This document shows, piece by piece, positions 41,239-50,746 of a stretch of 64,000 nucleotides of DNA (its first letter is position 1; each line of letters opens with the position of its first letter). Origin of the DNA: an uncultured Paracoccaceae bacterium (lineage in GTDB: Bacteria > Pseudomonadota > Alphaproteobacteria > Rhodobacterales > Rhodobacteraceae); NCBI GenBank assembly GCA_947503965.1, contig CANNFU010000005.1, positions 62,001 to 126,000 of the forward strand. Reading direction: 5' to 3'. The position numbers and the translations under genes were made by a program. Under the pieces are notes generated by a model. The model had not been told where the DNA came from. It searched no databases and saw nothing but the letters and a program-made list of their open reading frames with translations.

Positions 41239-43060
41239 AACAGAAGCAGGCGCCATGGCGCCGGTGATGGCCTTTGCCCTGGTGGGCGCGCTGGGGGTCG
41301 GGTCGCAATGGCTGGCCTGGCGGCTGCGCATGCCCGCGATTGTGCTGATGCTGGTGGCGGGTATTCTGATTGGGCCCGTCGCGGGCGTCTTTGATCCGGC
41401 GCGCGATATCGGGCCACTGATGGGGCCGATAATCTCGATTGCCGTGGCGATTATCCTGTTTGAAGGCGGGCTGACGCTGAACTTCCACACGCTGCAGGAT
41501 GCAGCGAAAGGGGTGAAACGCCTTGTTTTCATTGGCGCACCGCTCGGTTGGCTGACATCTGCGCTGGCATTGCGCTATGGGGCTGGGCTGAGTTGGGAAA
41601 GCGCCGCGGTCTTTGGCGGGATCATGATCGTGACCGGACCGACCGTGATCGCGCCGCTTTTGCGCACGGCACGTCTGTCAAAGAGGCCTGCCGCACTTCT
41701 GCAATGGGAAGCCATTGTCAATGATCCCATCGGCGCGTTGGCGGCTGTGCTGGCCTTCTCGGTCGTGCTTGTTCTGAACACGGCGACCACGTTTGAGGCT
41801 GCGATGATCGACCTCGTCGTCGGGATTGCGGTTGCCACTGTCTTGGGTGCTGTTGCAGGCTTTGGCCTTGCACGGTCCTTCAAACGGGGTTGGGTGCCGG
41901 AGTTCATGAAGGTGCCCGTTCTGTTTGCGCTGCTTCTGGCGGTGTTTGCCGTGTCGGACATGGTGCTGCATGAAAGCGGGCTTTTGGCAGTCACGGTCAT
42001 GGGGATCGTGATTGCGAATGCAAATCTGCCTAGCTATGAAGAACTGCGGCGGTTCAAGGAACACGCGACGGTGTTGCTTGTCTCGGGTGTCTTCATCCTG
42101 CTGGCCGCAGGCTTGGATATGGACGCGATCCGCACTCTGGACTGGCGCGCGCTCATCTTTGTGCTGCTTGTTATATTGATTGCCCGGCCCATCACCGTCT
42201 TCGCATCACTTCTTGGATCAGGCGTTCCGTATAAAGAACAGATCCTGGTCGCCTTTACCGGCCCGCGTGGCGTGGTGCTGATCGCGGTGGCGGGGTTGTT
42301 TGGGGACCGGCTGCTGAATCTCGGTTTCGCGGATGCCGCCCTGATCGGGCCACTGGCCTTTATTCTGGTGGCTGTGACGGTGGTGGTACATGGCTTCACG
42401 CTCGCGCCCTTTGCCCGCTGGCTGGGGCTGACCGGTGCGGAAACGCCCGGCGTGATCATCGTTGGCGGGTCCAATTGGACAACCGCCTTTGCCGAAGCCC
42501 TGCAAAAGGCGGAAGTCCCGGTGCTGATGACCGATCCCAATTACGGGCATCTGCGCGCAGCGCGTGCTGCGGGCATAGCGACATTCTCGGGCGATATTCT
42601 GTCGGAAGCCGCCGAACAGCGGCTGGAACTGGTCAGCTACGCAACGCTTGTGGCTGCGACCGACAATGACGCCTATAATACGCTTGTTGCAACCGATCTT
42701 GCGCCGGAATTCGGGCGAGAGAATGTCTTTCAGGTCAGACGTGAAAACACCAGCAACGCGCGCCACCAGCTGCCGCGCACATTGGGTGGGCGCTGGTTTG
42801 GGCCTGAGGAAACGCATCACGGGCTTGAGCAGTTAATCCACCAAGGTTGGACCTTCCGTATCACCCGGCTCACGGATGAATTCACATTCGAGGATTGGCG
42901 AAAGGAACAGCCAGAGGCGCATCTGGTCGCGCGGATTGCCCCGAATGGAACGATCAAGCTGATCCGCAAGGACGAAGACGTCGCACCTGCACCTGACGTG
43001 CGGATCGTGACGCTGCGCCCACCCGGATCGGTCGATGACGTACAACCACCTGCGAATTAG
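41228..43060 (+). CDS. CPA1-type Na+(K+)/H+ antiporter with C-terminal TrkA-N-like domain
   Basis: A 610-residue protein. About twelve membrane helices form a cation:proton antiporter core; key segments are AIILFEGGLTL, VTGPTVIAPLLRTARL, EAIVNDPIGALAAVLAF (the ND pair of antiporters) and FTGPRGVVLIAVAGLFG. The cytoplasmic end is a Rossmann-like RCK/TrkA-N domain (TPGVIIVGGSNWTTAFAEAL; VLMTDPNYGHLRAARAAGI; LVAATDNDAYN) of about 180 residues, which probably senses nucleotide or pH. The ATG at 41228 overlaps dgt by 11 bases. Ion preference is not readable from sequence. Confidence 0.92.
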   Translation: MAIETEAGAMAPVMAFALVGALGVGSQWLAWRLRMPAIVLMLVAGILIGPVAGVFDPARDIGPLMGPIISIAVAIILFEGGLTLNFHTLQDAAKGVKRLVFIGAPLGWLTSALALRYGAGLSWESAAVFGGIMIVTGPTVIAPLLRTARLSKRPAALLQWEAIVNDPIGALAAVLAFSVVLVLNTATTFEAAMIDLVVGIAVATVLGAVAGFGLARSFKRGWVPEFMKVPVLFALLLAVFAVSDMVLHESGLLAVTVMGIVIANANLPSYEELRRFKEHATVLLVSGVFILLAAGLDMDAIRTLDWRALIFVLLVILIARPITVFASLLGSGVPYKEQILVAFTGPRGVVLIAVAGLFGDRLLNLGFADAALIGPLAFILVAVTVVVHGFTLAPFARWLGLTGAETPGVIIVGGSNWTTAFAEALQKAEVPVLMTDPNYGHLRAARAAGIATFSGDILSEAAEQRLELVSYATLVAATDNDAYNTLVATDLAPEFGRENVFQVRRENTSNARHQLPRTLGGRWFGPEETHHGLEQLIHQGWTFRITRLTDEFTFEDWRKEQPEAHLVARIAPNGTIKLIRKDEDVAPAPDVRIVTLRPPGSVDDVQPPAN

Positions 43061-43128
43061 GACCAAATCCCGCTTGCTCTGCGGTTTTGGGATGGTAAAC
43101 CGCTCAGACACCAAACCTGGACGCATCC

Positions 43129-44868
43129 ATGAACCTTTTCGCTGATATCCGTCGCCTTGTGCTGTCTTGCATTGACCAGTTGGTTGCCGAAGGCACGCTG
43201 CCCGATGGGCTGGCCACTGCTGCTGTGACGGTCGAGCCGCCACGCGATGCGGCCCATGGCGATATGGCGACAAACGCGGCGATGGTGCTGGCCAAACCGG
43301 CCAAGATGAACCCGCGTGTGATTGCAGAGGCGCTGGCGGCCAAGCTGCAAGGCGATCCACAGATCGCCGTGGCCGAGGTGGCTGGCCCCGGATTTCTGAA
43401 CATGCGGCTGGTGCCGGATGTCTGGCAAGGTGTGGTGAAAGCGGTTTTGAGCGACCCGTCCTATGGCAAATCCACGTTGGGGCAGGGGCAGAAGATGATG
43501 GTCGAATATGTCTCGGCCAACCCCACCGGGCCGCTGCATGTGGGCCATACGCGGGGGGCCGTCTTTGGCGATGCGCTGGCGCGCCTGTTGGATTATGCCG
43601 GTTTTGACGTGACCAAGGAATACTACATCAACGATGGCGGCGCGCAGGTCGATGTGCTCGCCCGGTCGGTCTATCTGCGGTATCTGGAGGCGCATGGGCA
43701 AAAGGTTGCTTTTCCTGATGGAACATATCCGGGTGAATATCTCAAGGATGTGGGCAAGGCGCTGAAGGACAAGGTTGGCGACGCGTTCGTCGACAAGGGC
43801 GAACAATTCTGGCTTGCCGAAATCCGGGAATTCGCCACCGAAGCGATGATGGATATGATCCGCGCTGATCTTGCCCAGCTTGGCGTGACGATGGATAACT
43901 TCTATTCGGAAAAGTCGCTTTACGGCACTGGCCTGATTGAAAAAGCCATTGATGAGCTTGATCAGAAGGGCCTGATCTATCGCGGTGTGCTGGAACCTCC
44001 CAAAGGCAAGATGCCCGAAGATTGGGAACCGCGTGAGCAGACCCTGTTCCGGTCCACCGCGCATGGCGATGATGTGGACCGGCCGGTGCAGAAATCCGAT
44101 GGGTCATGGACCTATTTCGCGCCCGATATCGCGTATCACTATGACAAGGTTCAGCGCGGCTTTGACCAGTTGATCGACGTCTTTGGCGCTGATCACGGCG
44201 GTTATGTGAAACGGATGAAGGCCGCTGTCAGCGCACTGTCCGACGGCAGGGTGCCGCTGGATGTCAAGCTGACGCAGCTTGTGAAGCTCTATAAAAACGG
44301 CGAACCGTTCAAAATGTCCAAACGGGCAGGGACCTTTGTCACCCTGCGCGATGTGGTCGATCAGGTGGGTGCAAACGTCACCCGGTTCCACATGCTGACG
44401 CGGAAAAACGACGCACCGTTGGATTTCGATTTTGACAAGGTGCTGGAGCAGTCCAAAGACAATCCGGTCTTTTACGTCAACTACGCCTATGCGCGGGTGA
44501 ACTCTGCCGTTGGCAAGGCAAGTGCTTTTGCGGCGGTGGATGATGCCACATTGGCGGGCGTTGACCTGTCCGGGCTGACGGATGAGGCCGAATTGACGCT
44601 GATCAAAAAGCTCGCAGAATGGCCCCGTCTGGTAGAGATTGCCGCCAAGGGACATGAGCCGCACCGGGTCGCGTTTTACCTTTATGATCTAGCCTCGGAT
44701 TTCCACGCGCTGTACAATCGAGGCAATGATGTGCCCGCGCTCAGGTTCGTCCAAGAGGGTGACTCAGATACCACACAGGCGAAAATTGCCCTGATCCGCG
44801 CCGTAGCGATTGTTATTTCGCACGGTCTTGGTATTCTTGGTGTCACTCCGGCGGAAGAGATGCGTTAA
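43129..44868 (+). CDS. argS: Arginyl-tRNA synthetase
   Basis: A 579-residue class Ia synthetase. The HIGH motif is HVGH in [20 protein letters not shown], and the KMSK motif is intact in [11 protein letters not shown]. The N-terminal Arg-S additional domain ([17 protein letters not shown]) and the C-terminal DALR anticodon-binding domain ([15 protein letters not shown]; ending [14 protein letters not shown]) are present. It charges tRNA-Arg. It lies 68 bases after the antiporter gene and leads a run of division and cell-wall genes. Confidence 0.98.
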   Translation: MNLFADIRRLVLSCIDQLVAEGTLPDGLATAAVTVEPPRDAAHGDMATNAAMVLAKPAKMNPRVIAEALAAKLQGDPQIAVAEVAGPGFLNMRLVPDVWQGVVKAVLSDPSYGKSTLGQGQKMMVEYVSANPTGPLHVGHTRGAVFGDALARLLDYAGFDVTKEYYINDGGAQVDVLARSVYLRYLEAHGQKVAFPDGTYPGEYLKDVGKALKDKVGDAFVDKGEQFWLAEIREFATEAMMDMIRADLAQLGVTMDNFYSEKSLYGTGLIEKAIDELDQKGLIYRGVLEPPKGKMPEDWEPREQTLFRSTAHGDDVDRPVQKSDGSWTYFAPDIAYHYDKVQRGFDQLIDVFGADHGGYVKRMKAAVSALSDGRVPLDVKLTQLVKLYKNGEPFKMSKRAGTFVTLRDVVDQVGANVTRFHMLTRKNDAPLDFDFDKVLEQSKDNPVFYVNYAYARVNSAVGKASAFAAVDDATLAGVDLSGLTDEAELTLIKKLAEWPRLVEIAAKGHEPHRVAFYLYDLASDFHALYNRGNDVPALRFVQEGDSDTTQAKIALIRAVAIVISHGLGILGVTPAEEMR

Positions 44869-44940
44869 CGCACGAAGCTGCCGGACCGAGCTGAGTTAAC
44901 CGACCCAATAAGCCAAAATGGCACGGGCAGTGAGGCAGAG

Positions 44941-45861
44941 ATGGCAGTATATGATGAGGGGTTCGCCCCTTCAGGTGGCGCAGTGCGCGCGAATGTTTTT
45001 GTAAATTACGCAGGGGCCGCCTTGTCGCTGGCCATGATCCTTGGCGTCGGCTTTTGGGGCTACAAGCTGATCATGCGTGATGTCAGCGGCATTCCTGTGG
45101 TGCGTGCCATGGAAGGGGAGATGCGTGTCCTGCCGGATAATCCCGGCGGTAACGTTGCCCCGCATACGGGGCTGTCCGTCAACGAAGTCGCCGCCTTGGG
45201 CGAGGCAGGCGGGCCAGAGGATCGTCTGGTTCTGGCACCTGCCACGGCCGGACTGGCCCAGGAAGATCTGGAAGCACAGCCCACGGCAGAGGTTGCCGAA
45301 GTCATCCCTGCCAGCGTGACCACAGATTTGCCACCGGTCGCAGCGCCGCAATCGGCCATCACACAGCCTGATTTGACAACGGATGATGTACTGGCGATTG
45401 TCGATCAGATTGCAGCCGAAGTTGCCGCAGCTCCTGCGCCAGATGCAGGCCCGGCTTTTGAGATCATCCCATCCTCTATCCCCGGTGTTGCGCTGTCGCT
45501 GCGCCCGCTGGTGCGGCCCGCAAGCCTGCAGGTCACCGCCGCCACGCCGGACACACAAACGCCCGCTGCGCCCAACAACGAAGTTGCCGTATCAACCGCG
45601 TCATTCCCGGCAGGTACAAATCTGGTGCAACTTGGTGCCTTTACATCACCCGCCCTTGCCGCGAGCGAGTGGGAGCGTCTGCAAGGCCGCTTTGGTGAAT
45701 TGATGGCAGATCGCGACCGCGTGATCCAGGTGAGTAATCAATCGACAAACACATGGTATCGGCTGCGTGCCAGCGGCTTTGCCGATCGCGCAGAAGCGCG
45801 GCGGTTCTGTGCAGCACTTGAGGCCGAAGGGGCTGATTGCATCGCCGTGGTGGTTGACTGA
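44941..45861 (+). CDS. SPOR-domain inner-membrane protein
   Basis: A 306-residue bitopic protein. A short cytoplasmic start is followed by one membrane helix at about 23-44 (VNYAGAALSLAMILGVGFWGYKL). A long Ala/Pro-rich periplasmic linker (about 60-215) leads to a C-terminal SPOR domain (about 225-306: NLVQLGAFTSPALAASEWERL and YRLRASGFADRAEARRFCAAL). SPOR domains bind denuded glycan strands at the division site. A GAGG site precedes the ATG. It is followed directly by nagZ, scpA and scpB, the order usual in Rhodobacterales. Confidence 0.92.
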   Translation: MAVYDEGFAPSGGAVRANVFVNYAGAALSLAMILGVGFWGYKLIMRDVSGIPVVRAMEGEMRVLPDNPGGNVAPHTGLSVNEVAALGEAGGPEDRLVLAPATAGLAQEDLEAQPTAEVAEVIPASVTTDLPPVAAPQSAITQPDLTTDDVLAIVDQIAAEVAAAPAPDAGPAFEIIPSSIPGVALSLRPLVRPASLQVTAATPDTQTPAAPNNEVAVSTASFPAGTNLVQLGAFTSPALAASEWERLQGRFGELMADRDRVIQVSNQSTNTWYRLRASGFADRAEARRFCAALEAEGADCIAVVVD

Positions 45862-45862
45862 G

Positions 45863-46852
45863 GTGGCGCAGACAGCCGCGATTTTCGGTCCTGCCGGCCT
45901 GGAAATGACACCTTGGGAGCGGGATTTCTTTCGCGATGCAGACCCGCTGGGTTTCATCGTGTTCGCACGCAATATCGAAACACCCGATCAAATCCGCAAG
46001 CTGACTGCCGATTTGCGCGACAGCGTGGGGCGCAACGCGCCAATCCTGATTGATCAGGAAGGTGGGAGGGTGCAGCGTATGCGTGCGCCGCATTGGCGCG
46101 AATACCTGCCTGCGCTGGATCAGATGGCGCAGGCGCGTGACCCGATGCGTGCGCAATGGATCAGGAACCGGCTGATTGCGGCGGAATTGCTGGATGCAGG
46201 CATCGACGTGAACTGCGCCCCGCTGGCCGATCTGGTTGAAGATGATACACATCCGGTCCTGCGCAACAGGCTTTATGGCGCTGACATCGACACAGTGGTG
46301 GATGCCGCGCGTATTTGCGCCGATGCGCTTCTTGCCGGTGGGGTTTTGCCGGTGCTCAAGCATATCCCGGGCTATGGGCGTGCATCGGTCGACAGCCATA
46401 AGGACTTGCCGACCGTCCGGGTCGACCGCGCGGGGTTGGACAAACGTGACTTTGCACCTTTCCGTGCGCTGAATGACATCGCGATGGGCATGACCGCGCA
46501 TATTGTCTTTACCGCGATTGATGCAAATGCGCCGGCGACCACATCGCCCAAGATGATGCAAGTCATCCGCGAAGACCTTGGTTTCGATGGGCTGTTGATG
46601 ACCGATGATCTGTCGATGGAGGCTTTGTCCGGCACCGTTTCGGAACGCGCCACCGCATCAATCAAGGCCGGATGCGATATTATCCTGCACTGCAATGGCG
46701 CGCCGGATGAGATGCGATTGGTGGCCCAGGCCGCGGGCGATATGACCCCGGCGGCCATCACCCGCGCAAATCGCGCTTTGGCCCAGCGAAAAACCCCCGA
46801 TGACATTGACATCCCGGCCCTGGAAGCGGAGTTTGAAGCGCTTTTAGGCTGA
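45863..46852 (+). CDS. nagZ: beta-N-acetylhexosaminidase
   Basis: About 329 residues, glycoside hydrolase family 3. It removes GlcNAc from anhydromuropeptides in cell-wall recycling. The loop carrying the acid/base His is LKHIPGYGRASVDSHKDLP (usually KHFPGHG...DSH). The nucleophile Asp is in LLMTDDLSMEALSG, and ILIDQEGGRVQRM binds substrate. The start is not an ATG: GTG at 45863, one base after the SPOR stop, or TTG at 45854 nine bases earlier. The upstream frame that reads into the SPOR gene is a shadow. Confidence 0.93.
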   Translation: MAQTAAIFGPAGLEMTPWERDFFRDADPLGFIVFARNIETPDQIRKLTADLRDSVGRNAPILIDQEGGRVQRMRAPHWREYLPALDQMAQARDPMRAQWIRNRLIAAELLDAGIDVNCAPLADLVEDDTHPVLRNRLYGADIDTVVDAARICADALLAGGVLPVLKHIPGYGRASVDSHKDLPTVRVDRAGLDKRDFAPFRALNDIAMGMTAHIVFTAIDANAPATTSPKMMQVIREDLGFDGLLMTDDLSMEALSGTVSERATASIKAGCDIILHCNGAPDEMRLVAQAAGDMTPAAITRANRALAQRKTPDDIDIPALEAEFEALLG

Positions 46853-46858
46853 GGGCAG

Positions 46859-47653
46859 ATGCAGGGCGAAGAGTTTCAGGAAGACACGATGAGTGTCAGC
46901 GAGCGTGTGGCTGCTGAAGCCTTGATCGTGGATGTCGGCGCTTTTGAGGGGCCGCTTGATCTGCTGTTGATGCTGTCGCGGACACAAAAAGTGGATCTGC
47001 GGAAAATCTCAATCCTGGCATTGGCCGAACAGTATCTGGCCTTCGTGGAAAAAGCCAAGCAACTGCGGCTTGAACTCGCTGCCGACTATCTTGTCATGGC
47101 GGCGTGGCTTGCCTTTCTGAAATCACGGCTGCTCTTGCCGCCTGACCCGTCAGAAGAGGGGCCAACCGGCGAAGAACTGGCAGCGCATCTGGCTTTCCAG
47201 CTTGAGCGGTTGGAGGCGATGCGCAATGCCGCCGCCAAGCTGATGGCGCGGGACCAGTTGGGGCGGGACTTCTTTGCGCGCGGCATCACCGAGGACGTGC
47301 AGCGCGTGCGCACGGTGACCTATACCGCGACGCTGCTTGACCTGATGCAAGGCTATGCGCGTATCCGCACACGCGACGATTTCCGCCCCTTCGTGATGGA
47401 CCGCCAGCACGTCATGACCATGGAACAGGCGTTGGAACGGATGCGGCATCTGATTGGTTTTGCTGGCGACTGGACGGATATTCAAAGCTATCTGCCCGAT
47501 GGCTGGGATGCGGACCCGCAGCGGCGACGATCCACCACCGCCGCGACCTTTGCAGCCTCGCTTGAGCTTGCCAAGGAAGGCAAGATCGAAATCCGGCAGG
47601 GCGACACCTTTGCCCCGATCCAAATCCGCAAGAAAGCGCCGCGTGATGAGTAA
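46859..47653 (+). CDS. scpA: Segregation and condensation protein A
   Basis: A kleisin of 264 residues that bridges SMC heads. The N-terminal SMC-binding segment is VGAFEGPLDLLLMLSRTQK followed by VDLRKISILALAEQYLAFV; KSRLLLPP is also a family mark. The C-terminal winged helix is in the region after ADPQRRRSTTAA. Two starts are plausible: ATG 46859 with GAGGG just upstream, and ATG 46889 (MSVSERV) with AGGAAG seven bases upstream. It ends eight bases inside scpB. Confidence 0.94.
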   Translation: MQGEEFQEDTMSVSERVAAEALIVDVGAFEGPLDLLLMLSRTQKVDLRKISILALAEQYLAFVEKAKQLRLELAADYLVMAAWLAFLKSRLLLPPDPSEEGPTGEELAAHLAFQLERLEAMRNAAAKLMARDQLGRDFFARGITEDVQRVRTVTYTATLLDLMQGYARIRTRDDFRPFVMDRQHVMTMEQALERMRHLIGFAGDWTDIQSYLPDGWDADPQRRRSTTAATFAASLELAKEGKIEIRQGDTFAPIQIRKKAPRDE

Positions 47654-48287
47654 ACCCGAAAACGACAGCCTGTTCGAAGCACCGCCCATGGGTGAACAGG
47701 AACGCATGGTCGAAGCCATTTTGTTTGCCACGGCAGACCCTGTCAGCATCACCGAACTGATCGGGCGGATGCCCCATGGCTGCGACCCGGCAGAGGCGAT
47801 GGCCAACCTGCGAAAGCGCTATGAGGGCAGGGGCGTGAATGTCGTGAAGGTCGGTGATGCCTGGGCCATCCGGACGGCGCCCGATCTGGGGTTCCTGATG
47901 CAAAAGGAAACGGTCGAGACGCGCAAGCTGTCGCGTGCGGCCATCGAAACGCTGGCGATTGTCGCCTATCATCAACCCGTCACGCGGGCGGAGATCGAAG
48001 AGATCCGCGGCGTCAGCGTCAGCCGCGGGACGATTGATCAGCTCATCGAAATGGAATGGATCCGGTTCGGGCGGCGCAAGATGACGCCGGGGCGGCCTGT
48101 GACATTTGTGGTCACGCAAGGATTTCTTGACCATTTCGGCCTAGAAAACGCACGCGACCTGCCGGGGTTGAAGGAGTTGCGGTCTGCCGGGCTGCTGGAA
48201 AACCGTCCTCCGCCGGGTGCCACCGCCTTGGGTGACAGTGAAGAGGTGGATGAAGATGACGATCAGACCGAGATGTTTGAAGAATAA
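47646..48287 (+). CDS. scpB: Segregation and condensation protein B
   Basis: A 213-residue winged-helix protein that binds ScpA in the SMC-ScpAB complex. VEAILFATADPVSITELIG and AIETLAIVAYHQPVTRAEIE are the family blocks, followed by GVSVSRGTIDQLIE and FVVTQGFLDHFGL. The acidic tail (GDSEEVDEDDDQTEMFEE) is typical. The start at 47646 overlaps scpA by eight bases; the upstream frame into scpA is a shadow. Confidence 0.95.
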   Translation: MSKPENDSLFEAPPMGEQERMVEAILFATADPVSITELIGRMPHGCDPAEAMANLRKRYEGRGVNVVKVGDAWAIRTAPDLGFLMQKETVETRKLSRAAIETLAIVAYHQPVTRAEIEEIRGVSVSRGTIDQLIEMEWIRFGRRKMTPGRPVTFVVTQGFLDHFGLENARDLPGLKELRSAGLLENRPPPGATALGDSEEVDEDDDQTEMFEE

Positions 48288-48331
48288 CACCTCGCCCCTA
48301 TCTAACAGGTGACGAGGCCGGAGGTAGTCGC

Positions 48332-48496
48332 ATGAACATGAACCAGCTGATCAACATGGCGTTGCGGATCGTGATGCGCAAAGGCATCAATGCCGGGATC
48401 AAAGGGGCGATGGGTATGGCCGGTAAGCGTGGCAAGGCCAAGCAGCCCAAAAAGGATGCTGGCACACTTGATCAGGGGCCTGATCCTAAGCCTTGA
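48332..48496 (+). CDS. 54-residue basic small protein
   Basis: The protein reads MNMNQLINMALRIVMRKGIN, then AGIKGAMGMAGKRGKAKQ, and ends GPDPKP. It has an amphipathic N-terminal helix and a Lys/Gly-rich tail. A perfect GGAGG lies seven bases before the ATG, the main reason to call it. Similar small proteins are familiar from other Rhodobacterales genomes, but no function is known to me. It is 44 bases after scpB and overlaps the 3' end of dcd (opposite strand) by 11 bases. Confidence 0.8.
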   Translation: MNMNQLINMALRIVMRKGINAGIKGAMGMAGKRGKAKQPKKDAGTLDQGPDPKP

Positions 48497-49565
48497 AATG
48501 TTTGGACAGCTTTAGCCCCTGACCCTGATAGTTCGATTTGATTTCCTGCCCGTATAACGCAGCAGGCATCGCAGCCATGTTTTCATAGACAAGCCGCCCG
48601 ACAACCTGCCCATGTTCCAGCACGAACGGGGCCTCGTGGCAGCGCACCTCTAACACGCCGCGCGAACCTGTCCCGCCCGCCTCGGCGTAACCAAAGCCGG
48701 GATCGAAAAAACCCGCATAATGCACGCGAAATTCGCCCACCATCGCCAGATAGGGGGCCATCTCGGCGGCTTGCATGGGCGGAATCACAATCGCCTCGCG
48801 GCTGACCAGAATGTAGAATGCGCCGGGATCAAGGATGATCCAGCCGTCATCCGTATGCACCGGTTCCCAAAAATCCGCCGGGTCGTAGTGGTTCAGCTTG
48901 GACAGATCAACAACGCCGGTATGTGGTTTGGCGCGGTAGCCAACCAGATTGCCCTTTTCGGGGCGCAGATCGACGGAAAACCCCAATCCGTCAGAGATCA
49001 CAGGCTCGCCTGACACGATGGGTGTTTGCGCGTGCAGGGTGCGCAATTCATCGTCCGACATCAGGGTTTTGCCCTGCCGAAAGATGATCTGGTTCAGCAT
49101 CTGGCCTTGCTGCGCGACCACGGAAAACGACCGCGGGCAAATCTCGACATAAAGGGGGCCGTCATAGCCTTCGGGCACCCGGTCAAATTCGATGCCGTGA
49201 TCCGTGATGATCCGGGTCAGCAAATCCAGACGGCCAATCGACGATTTTGCACTGGCCGCTGCGGTCATGCCCGCAGGTAGCGACAGACGTTCCAGCAAAG
49301 GCACCACGTAAACGCACCCTTTTTCAAGCACGGCACCCGATTTCAGATCAACCGCATGCATTTGAAAGTCCTGCAACCGCGCAGCCACGCTGCGGGTCCG
49401 GCCGGCAAGGAATGATGCGCGCACGCGATAAGCCGTTGATCCTAAACGTAAATCAAGTGATGCAGGTTGTATCTGGTCGGGTGTGATTGGCACCGTTGCC
49501 GATATCCGGCCATCTGCAATCATCGCGTTGATCTGATGATCGGCCAATACACCGGAATTGGTCAT
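48486..49565 (-). CDS. dcd: 2'-deoxycytidine 5'-triphosphate deaminase, long two-domain form
   Basis: A 359-residue protein, roughly twice the length of E. coli Dcd. Two dUTPase-like units are visible: the first has IQPASLDLRLGSTAYRVRA and ASAKSSIGRLDLLTRIITDH, the second has DLSKLNHYDPADFWEPV and MVGEFRVHYAGFFDPGFGY. The dCTP deaminase catalytic Glu is probably in RVPEGYDGPLYVEICPRSF. It produces dUTP (or dUMP) from dCTP in pyrimidine supply. The ATG at 49565 is preferred; an ATG at 49577 is possible. Confidence 0.9.
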   Translation of the reverse strand: MTNSGVLADHQINAMIADGRISATVPITPDQIQPASLDLRLGSTAYRVRASFLAGRTRSVAARLQDFQMHAVDLKSGAVLEKGCVYVVPLLERLSLPAGMTAAASAKSSIGRLDLLTRIITDHGIEFDRVPEGYDGPLYVEICPRSFSVVAQQGQMLNQIIFRQGKTLMSDDELRTLHAQTPIVSGEPVISDGLGFSVDLRPEKGNLVGYRAKPHTGVVDLSKLNHYDPADFWEPVHTDDGWIILDPGAFYILVSREAIVIPPMQAAEMAPYLAMVGEFRVHYAGFFDPGFGYAEAGGTGSRGVLEVRCHEAPFVLEHGQVVGRLVYENMAAMPAALYGQEIKSNYQGQGLKLSKHFKA

Positions 49566-49583
49566 AGTGCCCCCCAAGGTACC

Positions 49584-49616
49584 AAAACGCCCGCTGCGCG
49601 GACACGCAAGCGGGCG
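49584..49616 (-). terminator. Terminator after tRNA-Pro
   Basis: On the minus strand CGCCCGCT (49616-49609) pairs perfectly with AGCGGGCG (49595-49588), followed by UUUU (49587-49584). It separates the tRNA from dcd. Confidence 0.8.
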
Positions 49617-49624
49617 GTTATGTT

Positions 49625-49701
49625 TGGTCGGGCTAGCAGGACTCGAACCTGCGACCTTCCGTCCCCCAGACGGACGCGCTACCAGGCTGCGCCATAGCCC
49701 G
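49625..49701 (-). tRNA. tRNA-Pro (anticodon GGG)
   Basis: A complete 77-base tRNA including an encoded CCA end (49627-49625). The acceptor stem is CGGGCTA/TAGCCCG, the T-arm holds GGTTCGAGTCC, and the anticodon stem TCCGT/ACGGA encloses the loop CTGGGGG, giving anticodon GGG (codons CCC and CCU). It is transcribed with the same orientation as merR upstream and dcd downstream. Confidence 0.96.
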
Positions 49702-49760
49702 ACTAGCGGCTTTCATAACGAAATTGGGTAAAGGAGCAAGCCCGAAAAGCATCTTCGTGT

Positions 49761-50342
49761 TTACCGGCTGCGCATCCGTTCGCGCACCGTCTCTAGCCGG
49801 GCGATCAACGGTGCGATCTCGGCCGCGCGGGCCTGCAATGCGCTGGTATCGGCTGGAACGCGACCGATCAGGCGACCGGGCACATCCGGAAGGTCCGCAG
49901 GTAATTCCGGCAGATCAATCTGCAGGGCCGGGACTTCGTCTTCGAATGGGAAAGCGTCCTGAATGGGTTGAGTAGGTGGGGGGGCTGCCTTAACCGCAAC
50001 TGGCGCAGGCTTTGGCACCGGTGTTGGTTTAGGCGCAGGTGTGCCTTTGGTTTCTGGTGCGGCATCCGTCATCGAAGGGCCAAGGGTCGCTACGTATTTC
50101 ACACCCTTCTCGCGCAACAGCTTTTGGGTGCCTTTGATGGTTAATCCATCTTCGTGCAGTAACTGCTTGATACCGCCCAGCAAATCCATGTCCGTCGGGC
50201 GATAGTACCGGCGTCCACCAGCCCCTTTGACCGGTTTGATCTGGCTGAACTTGCTTTCCCAGAACCGCAGCACATGGGTCGGGGTATCAAGCCACTCGGC
50301 GACCTCACTAATGGTGCGAAAGGCGTCTTTGGCTTTGGCCAT
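49761..50342 (-). CDS. MerR-type DNA-binding regulator
   Basis: A 193-residue protein. The N-terminal winged helix of the MerR family is clear ([20 protein letters not shown], then [20 protein letters not shown]). A Pro/Ala-rich linker (about 95-135) and a short helical end follow; no effector domain is visible. It ends the conserved alphaproteobacterial run yceD-rpmF-plsX-fabH-ihfA-merR, three bases after ihfA. Its regulatory target is unknown. Confidence 0.9.
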   Translation of the reverse strand: MAKAKDAFRTISEVAEWLDTPTHVLRFWESKFSQIKPVKGAGGRRYYRPTDMDLLGGIKQLLHEDGLTIKGTQKLLREKGVKYVATLGPSMTDAAPETKGTPAPKPTPVPKPAPVAVKAAPPPTQPIQDAFPFEDEVPALQIDLPELPADLPDVPGRLIGRVPADTSALQARAAEIAPLIARLETVRERMRSR

Positions 50343-50345
50343 GGA

Positions 50346-50648
50346 TCAGCGCTTGTTCCCGGCCGCCACGCGATCCTTCATCAGGTGCGACGGGCGGAAT
50401 GTCAGGACACGACGGGGGTGAATCGGCACCTCTTCCCCGGTTTTGGGGTTCCGGCCAACGCGGGCTGCTTTTTCGCGGACCGAAAACGTGCCAAACGATG
50501 AAATCTTGACCGTTTCACCTCTGACAAGGGAGTCTGATACGTGGTTCAGCACGCTTTCTACAAGATCGGCACTGTCATTTCGCGAAAGACCAACCTGGCT
50601 GTGTACGGCATCCGCAAGATCCATCCGTGTCAAAGTTTTATCAGCCAT
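50346..50648 (-). CDS. ihfA: Integration host factor subunit alpha
   Basis: A 100-residue HU/IHF-family DNA-bending protein. The beta-arm is present ([20 protein letters not shown], then [20 protein letters not shown]), including the Pro at the tip that intercalates DNA. The start at 50648 has AGGGG upstream. It pairs with IhfB, encoded elsewhere. It is 98 bases after fabH, so it may have an additional promoter. Confidence 0.95.
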   Translation of the reverse strand: MADKTLTRMDLADAVHSQVGLSRNDSADLVESVLNHVSDSLVRGETVKISSFGTFSVREKAARVGRNPKTGEEVPIHPRRVLTFRPSHLMKDRVAAGNKR

Positions 50649-50746
50649 TATGATCCCCTGTTTTATAATGGGCCGAGCATAGGCCCGGGGCAAATTCAGA
50701 GTCAATAACAACGGCTTGGCAATCGGCGTTGACAGTCAGTTTCTGC

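Noticed and set aside
49625-49701. tRNA-Pro as an integration site
   Set aside because: No integrase, no duplicated tRNA 3' end and no foreign-looking block next to it.
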